Assembly (NCBI GenBank): GCA_937924505.1
Contig: CALDSR010000004.1
Span: 62,001 to 126,000 of the forward strand
DNA: 64,000 bases
DNA from: an uncultured Granulosicoccus sp.
GTDB taxonomy: Bacteria > Pseudomonadota > Gammaproteobacteria > Granulosicoccales > Granulosicoccaceae
Direction of reading: 5' to 3'
Notes under the pieces: generated by a model
Databases searched by the model: none
Told to the model about the DNA's origin: nothing
What the model saw: the letters and a program-made list of their open reading frames with translations, nothing else
Translations under genes and position numbers: made by a program
Shown here: in pieces, positions 9,372 through 18,303 of the stretch
Numbering within the stretch: position 1 is the stretch's first letter
How the letters are laid out: each line of letters starts with the position of its first letter

Positions 9372-10469
9372 ATGTCACTATCGTCAAAGAAGAGATTTAT
9401 CAAGGCAACCGCCAATGTCATTGGTGCAGCTGCTTTGACACTGGGAACGCTGTCCGTATATGCGGCAGAAAAGGTCAAGGTCGGGTTCGTCTATGTGGGG
9501 CCTGTGGGTGATCATGGCTGGACGTATCGCCACGATATCGGTCGCCAGGCGATTGAAGCGGAATTTGGCGACAAGGTTGAAACTACCTTTGTCGAAAGTG
9601 TGCCGGAAGGTGCTGATGCCGAGCGAGTCATTCGCAAGCTGGCAAGCAGTGGTCACGATCTTATCTTCACAACTTCCTTCGGCTATATGAACCCGACGGT
9701 CAAGGTTGCAAAGTCATTTCCGAACGTCAAGTTTGAGCACGCAACGGGTTACAAGCGCGCTGATAATGTATCGACGTACTCCGGACGTTTCTACGAAGGC
9801 CGCGCTGTGATCGGCACCATGGCAGGCATGATGACCAAGACCAACACGGTCGGTTACATTGCCTCTTTCCCTATCCCGGAGGTGGTGCGCGGTATCAATG
9901 CATTTACGCTTGCCATGCGTAAAGTGAATCCCGATGCAGTAACCAAGGTAGTCTGGGTAAACACTTGGTACGATCCGGGCAAGGAGGCTGATGCAGCGAA
10001 GGCGCTGATCGACCAAGGTGTCGACATCATAACGCAACATACTGATTCACCTGCACCACTGCAAGTTGCCGAAGAACGCGGTGTGTTCGGATTTGGTCAG
10101 GCGTCTGATATGTCAGCGTTCGCACCTGCGTCGCAGCTCACGGCGATCATTGATGATTGGAATAATTACTACGTTGAGCGCACCCGTGCGGTGCTCGAAG
10201 AAACATGGGAATCACAAGACGTATGGGAAGGTATCGCCACTGGAATGGTTGCTTTCCCGGAGTACAGTGGGGCTGTGCCTGATGATGTCAAGGCTGCAGC
10301 TGAAGTGGTTCGAGAAGGTATTCTTGATGGTTCGGTACACCCATTTCAAGGGCCGATCACCAATCAGGCCGGTGAGCAAATTATTGGTGAAGGTGAGGTG
10401 CTGGACGATGGGGTACTACTGGGTATGAATTACTACGTTGAAGGTGTACAGGGTGAGTTGCCCAAGTAA
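9372..10469 (+). CDS. BMP-family substrate-binding protein of the purine-type importer
   Basis: A 365-residue periplasmic binding protein. The ATG at 9372 follows AGGAGTAAAG and starts a Sec signal peptide with a cleavage site near VYA-AEK; frames further upstream would run through the permease gene and are rejected. The mature N-terminus (KVGFVYVGPVGDHGWTYRHD) and the FTTSFGYM and GYIASFPIPEV segments are typical of the Bmp/PnrA-like family for nucleosides and nucleobases. It lacks a lipobox, so it is soluble in the periplasm. It is the last gene of the importer operon. The substrate is likely a purine because of guaD. Confidence 0.92.
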   Translation: MSLSSKKRFIKATANVIGAAALTLGTLSVYAAEKVKVGFVYVGPVGDHGWTYRHDIGRQAIEAEFGDKVETTFVESVPEGADAERVIRKLASSGHDLIFTTSFGYMNPTVKVAKSFPNVKFEHATGYKRADNVSTYSGRFYEGRAVIGTMAGMMTKTNTVGYIASFPIPEVVRGINAFTLAMRKVNPDAVTKVVWVNTWYDPGKEADAAKALIDQGVDIITQHTDSPAPLQVAEERGVFGFGQASDMSAFAPASQLTAIIDDWNNYYVERTRAVLEETWESQDVWEGIATGMVAFPEYSGAVPDDVKAAAEVVREGILDGSVHPFQGPITNQAGEQIIGEGEVLDDGVLLGMNYYVEGVQGELPK

Positions 10470-10528
10470 ATAGCCCGAGGTAGCGTGCCGTTAAATAAGT
10501 TAGGTGCCTCTATCAAAAAGATAGCCTG

Positions 10529-10572
10529 AAAAAAATCGAGGGCGTGTGCGATAACACATTGCGCATGCCCTC
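10529..10572 (-). terminator. Rho-independent terminator of the phospholipid-gene block
   Basis: Positions 10538-10549 pair with 10561-10572 in a 12-bp stem that includes two G-U pairs, with an 11-base loop. On the minus strand the stem is followed by a run of seven T (A-run at 10529-10535). It lies just beyond the stop of the leftward CDP-alcohol phosphotransferase gene. Confidence 0.8.
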
Positions 10573-10591
10573 AGTATTGATACGATAACGC

Positions 10592-11233
10592 TCATCGGTT
10601 GACACGGTGCAAGATTCGGCTGCTGCGTCGCAAGACGGTAATACCGCTACCCACGAGTAGAATTACCATGCCGGTATAGAGCGTGGTTTGAATAGGCAGC
10701 CATCGGGGAATCAGCACAGCGATAATGCAAGACGCTGTGACTAATGCCATACGATGGGGTTTCGCCATTGGACCGGTGAAGTCGATGACCCCATCAATCC
10801 CTTTGCCAAGTTCGCGCACGTAGCTGATCAGTACTGCCAAAGTCGCCGCTGCCCAACCCAGGGTGATGTAGCCCGCGGCCAGCCCGAAACCGATGATGAT
10901 CAGCAGATCGGCGATGCGATCAGGGAATTCGTTCCAGAAAGCACCATCTGCTGTTTGCTTGCCTGCCTCGATCGCGACCATACCGTCAAACAGATTGCAG
11001 GCGAGGCGCAGCTGACAGAATACGGCGGCCAGAATCAACCAGACACTACTGGTATTCAACGCGCCAGCGCTAAAAGCGTAAAAGCAGGCGAACGATAGAA
11101 CTGCTGCGACCATCGAACCATAGGATATTTGGTTCGGTGTTATGGATGTTTTCGCAAGCCAGGCTGCTGCTTTTTGCGCGTATCGCGTATCGCGACTTGC
11201 CAGTGGTCGCCGATCTTTGGGCTCGGTCGGCAT
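10592..11233 (-). CDS. CDP-alcohol phosphatidyltransferase family protein with a variant active-site motif
   Basis: A 213-residue membrane protein with about six hydrophobic segments. The CDP-alcohol phosphotransferase motif can be aligned as NLFDGMVAIE (80-89) to GAFWNEFPD (97-105). The usual D-x2-DG-x2-AR-x8-G-x3-D-x3-D pattern is altered: the first Asp is N80, the Arg is I88 and the third Asp is N101, while D83, G84, A87, G97 and D105 remain. Ordinary PgsA or PssA enzymes keep all of these. The gene follows a CdsA-like gene (shared base in TGATG) and a PlsC-like gene, so it probably takes part in making an unidentified CDP-derived phospholipid, or has lost catalysis. The substrate is unknown. 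Confidence 0.8.
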   Translation of the reverse strand: MPTEPKDRRPLASRDTRYAQKAAAWLAKTSITPNQISYGSMVAAVLSFACFYAFSAGALNTSSVWLILAAVFCQLRLACNLFDGMVAIEAGKQTADGAFWNEFPDRIADLLIIIGFGLAAGYITLGWAAATLAVLISYVRELGKGIDGVIDFTGPMAKPHRMALVTASCIIAVLIPRWLPIQTTLYTGMVILLVGSGITVLRRSSRILHRVNR

Positions 11234-12183
11234 CAGGTGATATCCCAGCCATAGCGAACGAAATGAAAGAAGACCGGTGCAGAGAAGAGTACAGAATCCA
11301 TCCGGTCAATAAAGCCACCGTGGCCGGCGATCAGATGTCCCCAGTCCTTGACACCGCGATCTCGCTTGATGGCAGACAGCACGAGACCGCCAAGAAAGCC
11401 CATGACCGTGACAAGCAGCGAAAGACATAGCGACTCGATAATGCTGAACGGTGTTATCCAGAACAAAGCGCCGCCGATTAGCGTGGCGCTTAGAATGCCA
11501 CCCACAGCGCCTTCAACCGTTTTTGATGGTGACAGACGAGGCGCGATTTTATGTTTGCCGATGAGCTTCCCCCAAACGTACTGCAACACATCACTGATTT
11601 GCACGACAAATACAAGATAAGCAATAAGCAGAACGTTTCGCCCTTCAAAGCCGGGAATTTGTAAGGTCAAAAGTGCTGGCACATGGGATGCGCAGAATAC
11701 ACAAACCATCAATGCCCACTGAGATTCTGCAACGCGTATCAGATAACCATCTGTATTGCCGCCAAGTAAAGAGAGTATTGGCATCAATAAAAACGCATAG
11801 ACCGGGATGAATATCGAGTACAAGCCATACCACTCATGCCAGACAAGTGTGTACTGAACAGGCGCAATAATAAAGAAGGCTACAACCAAAGCGATATGAT
11901 CTTCACGCGCGGTGTTGCTTAAGGTCATGAACTCACGTAGTGCGGCGAAGGAAATCAAACCGAATAAAATGACGACCCCGGTACGCCCACCCAGAAAGGC
12001 AATGCCTAGCAGGATGACCATCGCCCACCAGGCGTTGATGCGGGCGTTGAGGTTATCAATGACCGCCGATGGTGCTCCTTCAGCCTGGCGATGCGCCAGC
12101 ACTTTGCCGATCACGGTTGCGATCAGGAGTATTAGTCCGGCACCGCCCAACAGCATCAGTAGATCTGAGGTTGAGTCATTCAT
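11233..12183 (-). CDS. Phosphatidate cytidylyltransferase (CdsA-like)
   Basis: A 316-residue multi-pass membrane protein with around eight hydrophobic segments. The CDP-diglyceride synthase signature is intact near the C-terminus: SAIKRDRGVKDWG followed by HGGFIDRMD, preceded by the SPSKTVEG motif. It makes CDP-diacylglycerol from phosphatidate and CTP. The stop overlaps the start of the downstream CDP-alcohol transferase by one base, so the product would feed that enzyme directly. The housekeeping cdsA is normally beside lpxC/dxr-type genes; this operon context suggests a second, specialised copy, which is inference. Confidence 0.9.
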   Translation of the reverse strand: MNDSTSDLLMLLGGAGLILLIATVIGKVLAHRQAEGAPSAVIDNLNARINAWWAMVILLGIAFLGGRTGVVILFGLISFAALREFMTLSNTAREDHIALVVAFFIIAPVQYTLVWHEWYGLYSIFIPVYAFLLMPILSLLGGNTDGYLIRVAESQWALMVCVFCASHVPALLTLQIPGFEGRNVLLIAYLVFVVQISDVLQYVWGKLIGKHKIAPRLSPSKTVEGAVGGILSATLIGGALFWITPFSIIESLCLSLLVTVMGFLGGLVLSAIKRDRGVKDWGHLIAGHGGFIDRMDSVLFSAPVFFHFVRYGWDIT

Positions 12184-12212
12184 CGATAGGCCTCAACTGT
12201 GACCAGGGCTGA

Positions 12213-12881
12213 TCATTTCGGTGTCAGCGAAAGTAGCGATTGCTCGGCACGCGACAGGAAGTCTTTTTTAGCTTCGCCCGGATCTATCTGCAAGGGTTCG
12301 CCAAAAATGACCGAACACACCAGCGGCACTGGAATGGTTTTGCCCTTGGGTAGCACGCGATTCAGATTGTTGATCCACACTGGAACAAGGTCAATTGTTG
12401 GTCGGCTGTTGGCCAGATAGTAAAGGCCGCTTTTGAACGGAAGCAAGGCATTATCGGTGACGTTGCGTGTGCCCTCAGGGAAAATAATCAGCGAATCACC
12501 TGCATCAAGCGCCGATTGCATTATGTCGACTGGACTGCGTGTTTCGCTGTCGTCAGTGCCATCAACACCAATGTTTTTACTATCGAACGTAGCAGCTTTT
12601 CGTGGGATCAATAGTGAATGAAACACATCGCAACCAATGAATCTCTTGAAAGATGATCCAGTCCAGTAGTCAGCACCTGCGACTGGCCGAGTTTTCTGGC
12701 GTTGACGTGGAGGTAATACTGTCCACAGCAGGACAAAATCGCCATGACTACGATGGTTGGCAAAGTAGATTCGTTGGGTATCGTCAGGCTCGATGCCGTC
12801 CCAGATACCTCGTACGGCAGTGATTAACCGCGCAAATATGATGATCGCGCTTGCCGTCAACTTTGCAAGCAGCAGCTTCAT
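12213..12881 (-). CDS. Lysophospholipid acyltransferase (PlsC-like)
   Basis: A 222-residue 1-acylglycerol-3-phosphate acyltransferase-family protein. The catalytic H-x4-D motif is NHRSHGD (H43, D48), and the substrate-site motif FPEGTRN is present downstream. A hydrophobic N-terminal anchor is seen at residues 2-24. It starts within the stop of xthA (TGATG) and lies 29 bases before the CdsA-like gene. With those two downstream genes it forms a small phospholipid synthesis set: acylation, CDP activation, head-group transfer. Confidence 0.88.
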   Translation of the reverse strand: MKLLLAKLTASAIIIFARLITAVRGIWDGIEPDDTQRIYFANHRSHGDFVLLWTVLPPRQRQKTRPVAGADYWTGSSFKRFIGCDVFHSLLIPRKAATFDSKNIGVDGTDDSETRSPVDIMQSALDAGDSLIIFPEGTRNVTDNALLPFKSGLYYLANSRPTIDLVPVWINNLNRVLPKGKTIPVPLVCSVIFGEPLQIDPGEAKKDFLSRAEQSLLSLTPK

Positions 12882-13696
12882 CAGATATCAAACTCCGACC
12901 AGACGGGGCAGTGGTCTGACGGCTTTTCCATGCCACGAATGTCGTAATCGATACCGCTGTCGACAAGCTTGTCGGTCATGCTGCGGGTGCTGAGGAGATG
13001 ATCAATTCTAAGCCCTCGTTTTGGTTCACGGTCGAAGCCTTTGCTACGGTAGTCAAACCAGCTGAATTTGTCGTCCTTGTTAGGGTACTTGATGCGATAG
13101 CTGTCATCGAGACCCCAATCGCACAATCGTTGCAGCCACTCGCGTTCCTCGGGTAAAAAGCTTGTCGCGCCACTTCTTAGCCAACGTTTTACATTATCAG
13201 GCCCGATGCCGAGATCTTCATCAACTGGCGCAACATTAAAGTCCCCCATCACGATCATGTGATCGCTGGCATTGTGTTCATTGCTGAGCTTGTCGGCTAG
13301 ATCCGCATAAAATTTTTGTTTGGCTGGAAACTTGACTGGATGGTCGCGTTTTTCGCCTTGCGGGAAATAGCCATTGATCACAGTAATATCGGCGCCATTG
13401 GGGCTTGAGACGGTTGCCGTTATCAAACGCTTTTGCGCATCTGCATTGTCACTCTTGAACCCTATGTGGACATTGCGTGGCTCGGTGAGTGTCATCATGG
13501 CTACACCATAGTGAGTCTTCTGGCCAGCAAACGCGCTGTGATAACCCAATTCCTTGAGTGCATCGACCGGGAAGTCGTCATCGACCACCTTGGTTTCCTG
13601 CAAGCCGATGACGTCGGGGGCATAGGTATCCACCAAGGCTTGCAACTGATGCAAGCGCAAGCGAACACTATTGACATTGAAAGAGACGAATTTCAC
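12881..13696 (-). CDS. xthA: Exodeoxyribonuclease III
   Basis: A 271-residue EEP-family nuclease, close to E. coli XthA length. The motifs are MKFVSFNVNSVR at the N-terminus, IGLQETK with the catalytic Glu near residue 36, NGYFPQGE, MGDFNVAP (catalytic Asp/Asn), LRIDHLL and the C-terminal SDHCPV. It acts in base-excision repair as an AP endonuclease and 3'-5' exonuclease. It is followed by the plsC-like gene with one shared base and lies 15 bases after rapA, so the leftward transcript may run rapA-xthA-phospholipid genes. Confidence 0.95.
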   Translation of the reverse strand: MKFVSFNVNSVRLRLHQLQALVDTYAPDVIGLQETKVVDDDFPVDALKELGYHSAFAGQKTHYGVAMMTLTEPRNVHIGFKSDNADAQKRLITATVSSPNGADITVINGYFPQGEKRDHPVKFPAKQKFYADLADKLSNEHNASDHMIVMGDFNVAPVDEDLGIGPDNVKRWLRSGATSFLPEEREWLQRLCDWGLDDSYRIKYPNKDDKFSWFDYRSKGFDREPKRGLRIDHLLSTRSMTDKLVDSGIDYDIRGMEKPSDHCPVWSEFDI

Positions 13697-13711
13697 AGGC
13701 GCAGCCGTTAC

Positions 13712-16495
13712 TCAATTGTTGAACATCACACGCAATGATACCGCCCGTGCATGTGTGCCGTCGAGCGCTTCAAGCAATGCCTGGTGGCGCGCGTCCAGCT
13801 CATTGATCTCGTCCTCCTTGACCAGAGAGTTCACACGCGCCAGAGAAACCAGACGCTGGCGCTCGCTAGCGTGCTCCTCGTCGATCATTGCACGTGCCTC
13901 ACTGATTAATTCGGGAACTTGAGCCTCTGCAATTTCATTGGTTTTTACGATCAATTGTTCAAATGTATCGCGATTCTTCAAGACCACCTTGCGTAGCGCG
14001 TTACGATCGTATCTCAGCTTGCGGCTATCAATTTCCATTTCTTGCAAAACAGATGTGTAGTCCTTGCCGTCATTGCCCACGACAAAACTTTGCACGCTCG
14101 CTGGCAGGTAGCGTTCAATGTTGAGCTGCTTGTCTGCAACGCATTGCAGGCTGTAACTCGCTTCGATAAAGGCAAGGCCTTTCGGTAGCTCTTCGATCCG
14201 AACAACCTGACTGTCTGCCTGACCAAAACCTTCGTCCAGAATAAGATCCATGGCGTCTGTGACCATGGGATGGTCCCATGTCAGGTAGGTAAATTCCTCT
14301 CGGGTCAGAGCTGTTGTCCGGTCAAAAGTCAGGCTCATGCCAGCGGCGGGCAGATGGGGAAAGTGCTCAACCTGCATATGGTCGCTGGGATGAATGATCC
14401 AGTGATCGCGCTGCTCGGTAACATCCACACCAAAGCGATCAAATACCGCTTCCATGAAATCCTGCAAGCGATAATCGCGATCTACACGGGCCAGTGCGTC
14501 AAGATGTTCCTGAATCATCTCTGGACGATTAGAGTTGAGTTCGAGCAGGCGGTCGCGACCCTGCTCAACACGGGAATCAAGGGAAGCCGCCAATTCCCGG
14601 GCTTGAATGATCAGCGCGTCCAGTTCGGGTGTTGCCGAGTCTGTGTCAACGGTTGCTAGTGTGGCAGCCAGTGCCGTTGCAAGTTCGGTCTTTACGGCGT
14701 TGCCTGATTTGGCAATGGTTTCGAAAGCATTAAGCCCCTCGTGATACCAGCGACGTAACACTTCATCGCGACTACCGGCGGCAGCGGGTACATGTATCTG
14801 CACCGTCTCGGTTTGACCGATGCGATCCAGTCGTCCGATGCGTTGTTCGAGCAAATCAGGAGAATCAGGCAATTCAAGCATCACCAAATGATGCAGAAAC
14901 TGGAAGTTACGCCCCTCGCTGCCGATTTCGGAACACAGCAGGAGTCTGCAATCCTCTTCGGGATCCGCGAACCAGGCGGCAGCGCGATCACGTTCGACGA
15001 TACTCATCTCTTCATGGAACTGTGCTGTTGCAAAGCCCATCAGGCGGAGATTTTCACCAAGCGTCTTGACTGTGTCGATTGATGAACAAATCAACAATAC
15101 TTTGGCTGGGTACAAGTCTGACAGGAATTCAAGTAACCAGGCGGCCTTGCTGTCGTTACTGTCGTCATCCAGGGTGTAGGCGTTGAATTGTCGTTCGGGG
15201 AAGCCTTGTATTGCCTGACGAGTATTACGAAACAATAGCCGTCCGGTTCCATGTCGGTCGATCAGTTTGTTGATCAGGGAATATTTAAGATCACTAATGG
15301 CAATGGCGCTTGAGGAGCTCAAGGTCTTTTGTTCGGATTCGGAAAATTCATCACCGAGCAGACTCTGAAGTTCGTCAATCGCCTGCGCATCCAGAGCCTG
15401 ATCATTCATCAATTGATTGGCGATGCCGGCGATATCGGTAAATGCGGCCTCTTCCCTGATGAATTGTTCAAGTGAAGCAAAACGTTCCGGATCAAGTAGT
15501 CGAAGACGGGCAAAATGCCCCGCCTGCCCGAGTTGCTCCGGCGTTGCCGTGAGTAGCAGCACTGAAGGTGTTTCAAGTGCCAGTGACTCCACCAGCGTGT
15601 AAGCATCGGATGGTTCGTCGGGTTGCCAGCTCAGATGATGGGCTTCGTCGGCGATCATCATGTCAAAACCTGCAGCGATCGCTGCGTCGCCGATCTCTTC
15701 GTTATCCAGTAAGGTATCAAGCGAGGTCAGTACCAGTTGCTCCGCGAGAAACGGATTGCCCTCCGGGGCTGATGGCAACAACTCCGTATAGCGTTCGTCA
15801 TCCATGATGGACATCTTGAGGTTGAATTTGCGCAACATCTCGACAAGCCACTGATGGAGCAGAGCAGACGGTACGATGATCAGTACGCGAGATACCTGAT
15901 TGGTGATCAGGGAGGCATGTAGGATCATGCCTGCTTCAATGGTTTTGCCGAGACCGACCTCATCGGCGAGCAGAACGCGAGGGTGACGGCGTTTGAGCGC
16001 CTCGACCGCGATATACACCTGATGTGGTAACACAGACACGCGTGCGCCCATCAGGCCATGGGCGGCCGAGTGTGCCAGCTGATGGCGGTGCTCGAAGACA
16101 GCACGACGCAAGGCAAACCAGCGTTGACCGTCGATCAGCCCGGCGAACAGTCGATCGCGTGGCGTTCTGAACTGAAGAAAATTATCCAGCCCGGACTCAT
16201 TGAGGATGGCCGTTTCCCCAGTATCGGTGCGACGTCCGCTATAGGTCAGCAGACCATCTTCTTCGATCGAAGCCTCGACAGCCAATTGCCAACCTTCATG
16301 ACTTGTAATCGAATCACCGGCCTGAAAAGCCACTCGGGTCAGCGGGGCGGTCTCCTTGGCATAGATCCGCGTGTCACCGGTCGCGAGGAACACAACAGTG
16401 ATTTGTCGATGCTCCACCTCGAGAATGGTGCCAAGGCCCAGGTCTGATTCGGTGTCGCTAATCCAGCGCTGACCGGCCACATACTCTTGATTCAT
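13712..16495 (-). CDS. rapA: RNA polymerase-associated SNF2-type ATPase RapA
   Basis: A 927-residue Swi2/Snf2 translocase, near the 968 residues of E. coli RapA. It starts with the two-Tudor-like N-terminal region (VAGQRWISDTESDLGLGTI). The helicase motifs are LADEVGLGKTIEAGMIL (Walker A), IADEAHHL (DEAH box), LLLTATPEQLG, and the second-lobe CSEIGSEGRNFQF and QRIGRLDRIGQ. It recycles RNA polymerase after termination. The gene is divergent from a cold-shock gene with 404 bases between. Confidence 0.96.
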   Translation of the reverse strand: MNQEYVAGQRWISDTESDLGLGTILEVEHRQITVVFLATGDTRIYAKETAPLTRVAFQAGDSITSHEGWQLAVEASIEEDGLLTYSGRRTDTGETAILNESGLDNFLQFRTPRDRLFAGLIDGQRWFALRRAVFEHRHQLAHSAAHGLMGARVSVLPHQVYIAVEALKRRHPRVLLADEVGLGKTIEAGMILHASLITNQVSRVLIIVPSALLHQWLVEMLRKFNLKMSIMDDERYTELLPSAPEGNPFLAEQLVLTSLDTLLDNEEIGDAAIAAGFDMMIADEAHHLSWQPDEPSDAYTLVESLALETPSVLLLTATPEQLGQAGHFARLRLLDPERFASLEQFIREEAAFTDIAGIANQLMNDQALDAQAIDELQSLLGDEFSESEQKTLSSSSAIAISDLKYSLINKLIDRHGTGRLLFRNTRQAIQGFPERQFNAYTLDDDSNDSKAAWLLEFLSDLYPAKVLLICSSIDTVKTLGENLRLMGFATAQFHEEMSIVERDRAAAWFADPEEDCRLLLCSEIGSEGRNFQFLHHLVMLELPDSPDLLEQRIGRLDRIGQTETVQIHVPAAAGSRDEVLRRWYHEGLNAFETIAKSGNAVKTELATALAATLATVDTDSATPELDALIIQARELAASLDSRVEQGRDRLLELNSNRPEMIQEHLDALARVDRDYRLQDFMEAVFDRFGVDVTEQRDHWIIHPSDHMQVEHFPHLPAAGMSLTFDRTTALTREEFTYLTWDHPMVTDAMDLILDEGFGQADSQVVRIEELPKGLAFIEASYSLQCVADKQLNIERYLPASVQSFVVGNDGKDYTSVLQEMEIDSRKLRYDRNALRKVVLKNRDTFEQLIVKTNEIAEAQVPELISEARAMIDEEHASERQRLVSLARVNSLVKEDEINELDARHQALLEALDGTHARAVSLRVMFNN

Positions 16496-16716
16496 GGGTT
16501 ATTTTTCTGGAAAACGTGTCTAAGTGCGGAAGTTATTGCGGAGATGTCAGGGGTTTTTGTCCCGTGAGACAGCTTGGGAAATATAGTGCTTATGGGTAAG
16601 AAATCTGTTGTTTTGGGTACGTTTTGAGTGCTCGACAAGCCCGAGCAGACACGCCCGCCATTGTAGCCGAACAGTGGGCCGTGTCGGATTCACCGCAAAA
16701 CACAACTCTCCGAGAC

Positions 16717-16745
16717 TTGTATTCGCCACGCAAACTACCTATATT
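16717..16745 (+). promoter_or_regulatory. Sigma70-type promoter with a long leader upstream of the cold-shock gene
   Basis: TTGTAT (16717-16722, four of six matches to the -35 consensus) and TATATT (16740-16745, five of six matches to the -10) are separated by exactly 17 bases. Transcription would begin near 16752, leaving a leader of roughly 150 bases before the csp start. A leader of that size is typical of cold-inducible cspA-type mRNAs, in which it controls translation and stability. Small stems can be drawn in it, for example CGAGG/CCTCG near 16755-16772. The remainder of the 404-bp gap (16496-16899) must also contain the rapA promoter; no gene was supported in it. Confidence 0.6.
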
Positions 16746-16899
16746 GGGCTTATCGAGGGGTAAAAGCCTCGTGAAAGCGACCATCCGGGTTTTCCGGAGG
16801 TTATTTTTAAAGACAGGTTTGGCTTCGGTTTTTGAGCGACGCAAGTCGTTTTCGATCAGTAGTTAGCCGTCTATATGTTGTTTTTATAAGGGTATTATC

Positions 16900-17103
16900 T
16901 TGAGTACTGGTACAGTAAAGTGGTTTGACGCGGCGAAGGGATTTGGATTCATCGCTCCTGAAGACGGTGGCAAAGACGTATTTGTTCATCATACAGCCAT
17001 CACGGGCGACGGTTACAAGACGCTCGACGAAGGGCAGAAAGTCTCCTTTGATGTTGAGCAGGGCCAAAAAGGTCCAGCGGCGGTAAATGTCTCAGCCATG
17101 TAA
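16900..17103 (+). CDS. Cold-shock protein, CspA family
   Basis: A 67-residue single cold-shock domain protein, an RNA/ssDNA chaperone. RNP1 ([10 protein letters not shown]) and RNP2 (VFVHHTAI) are intact, and the family start ([15 protein letters not shown]) and end ([10 protein letters not shown]) are complete. The start is unusual: there is no in-frame ATG between the upstream stop at 16864 and the conserved sequence, and the initiation codon is most likely TTG at 16900, seven bases after AAGGG (16888-16892). The only nearby alternative would be ATT at 16894. A terminator follows 28 bases after the stop. Confidence 0.93.
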   Translation: MSTGTVKWFDAAKGFGFIAPEDGGKDVFVHHTAITGDGYKTLDEGQKVSFDVEQGQKGPAAVNVSAM

Positions 17104-17131
17104 GTTTGTGGCCTGAATCATCCAGCACAAC

Positions 17132-17162
17132 AAAAAAGCCCCGCGTAGCGGGGCTTTTTTTT
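17132..17162. terminator. Rho-independent terminator after csp, probably bidirectional
   Basis: A perfect 7-bp GC-rich stem (17138-17144 with 17148-17154, loop GTA) is flanked by six A on the left and eight T on the right. It would end csp rightward and also the leftward polysaccharide deacetylase operon, whose stop is at 17194. Confidence 0.92.
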
Positions 17163-17193
17163 GTCTTGAAATCAAGGTTGTCAGCTGTCGGGT

Positions 17194-18303
17194 TCAGGCC
17201 GCTCGATTCTCACGACTTGACGTGCTGGAAATGTCGCTGGACGCGGTTGCGTCGACTTCTGCATCTGAATCCGTTTCTACGTTTGTTCGGATGTTTGCGG
17301 CTGTTGACGCTTTTTTTCCTTCGAATAACGAAGCCAGTTTGCGTAAGATGCCGATGATTGGTTCAACCACTTCCAGTTCGGCAAACAACACGGCGGGGTC
17401 GGCCGAGAAGACTTCCGTCCGATCAAGATGCAGCGCACTGTAGCGACGGTTGTTGTTGCCAACGGTCATGATGCGTTCGTAACCCTGTTCGGTAAGTGAC
17501 GACACCGCCGAGTCGGTGAAATAACCGAATGGATACGCAAAGGTTCTGGTGTTGGTCAATGCCCGAACATCGCTATCGTCGAGCTGCTGTGAAAGCTCTG
17601 CTGGTGTGCAGTTCTTGAGATTGTAGTGGTCCTGTGTATGAAATCCGAATTCAATCCCTTGTGTTTGCATGTGACGAATATTGGCTGGCGTAGCGAAAAC
17701 ACCTTCAGTCGTTGTGTTGATGCTCGGTACATGTTGCACTAGATGTTCACACAATGATTCGATTTGCGACGGTGTGAAGTTCACTTGAACATGATGAACC
17801 ACATCCGCCAGTGGTACGTCGGTTAGCGCCTTGTGTTCTGCCAAGGCCTTGCTGGTCTCATCAGGAAATACCTGGATGGCACGATTCAGGAGATTGACCC
17901 AGACCATACGGCCATTGACAGCTCGTCCGATCAGATAAACGCAAGCCGGTAAGTCGCGTTCATGCAGCAGTGGGGTGGCATGTTCACCAACACTCAAGTA
18001 ACCATCGTCGAACGTAATGACAAGTCCGCGATGCGGAATATCACCCTTGGCGACGTCCGATATCGGAATGACTTTGTAATAGCGTTTGAAGTAATCCAGA
18101 TGCATCACGAAAGTGGTGCGATTGACCGTGATGTTCAAGCCGTCTGTCGCGCTGCCCGGGCTGTCATCGACATCGTGGTACAGCATCGCGCGGAGGCTGC
18201 GTGGACTCAAAGCGATTACGATACGCGCGAGGCCCAGGCGAAACATGATGACGCCAATATTGCGTAGCCAGCGTCGTGCCGTGTTGTTTGGTTTTGTGCT
18301 CAT
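17194..18303 (-). CDS. Polysaccharide deacetylase (NodB/CE4-type) family protein
   Basis: A 369-residue protein. The CE4 features are YHDV (H43, D44), the central TFDDGY motif (D99, D100) where the catalytic base and a metal-ligand Asp are found, and a later GFHTQDHYNL segment and FAYPFGYF motif. The C-terminal 50 residues are acidic and serine-rich without a known domain. It overlaps the end of the formyltransferase-like gene by four bases (ATGA). With that gene and the flippase it probably belongs to surface polysaccharide or lipid-linked sugar modification. The exact substrate cannot be told. Confidence 0.85.
   Translation of the reverse strand: MSTKPNNTARRWLRNIGVIMFRLGLARIVIALSPRSLRAMLYHDVDDSPGSATDGLNITVNRTTFVMHLDYFKRYYKVIPISDVAKGDIPHRGLVITFDDGYLSVGEHATPLLHERDLPACVYLIGRAVNGRMVWVNLLNRAIQVFPDETSKALAEHKALTDVPLADVVHHVQVNFTPSQIESLCEHLVQHVPSINTTTEGVFATPANIRHMQTQGIEFGFHTQDHYNLKNCTPAELSQQLDDSDVRALTNTRTFAYPFGYFTDSAVSSLTEQGYERIMTVGNNNRRYSALHLDRTEVFSADPAVLFAELEVVEPIIGILRKLASLFEGKKASTAANIRTNVETDSDAEVDATASSDISSTSSRENRAA

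Noticed and set aside
16624..16866. Short rightward open frame before the cold-shock gene
   Set aside because: No ribosome-binding site or protein-like pattern; it overlaps the promoter and leader of csp.
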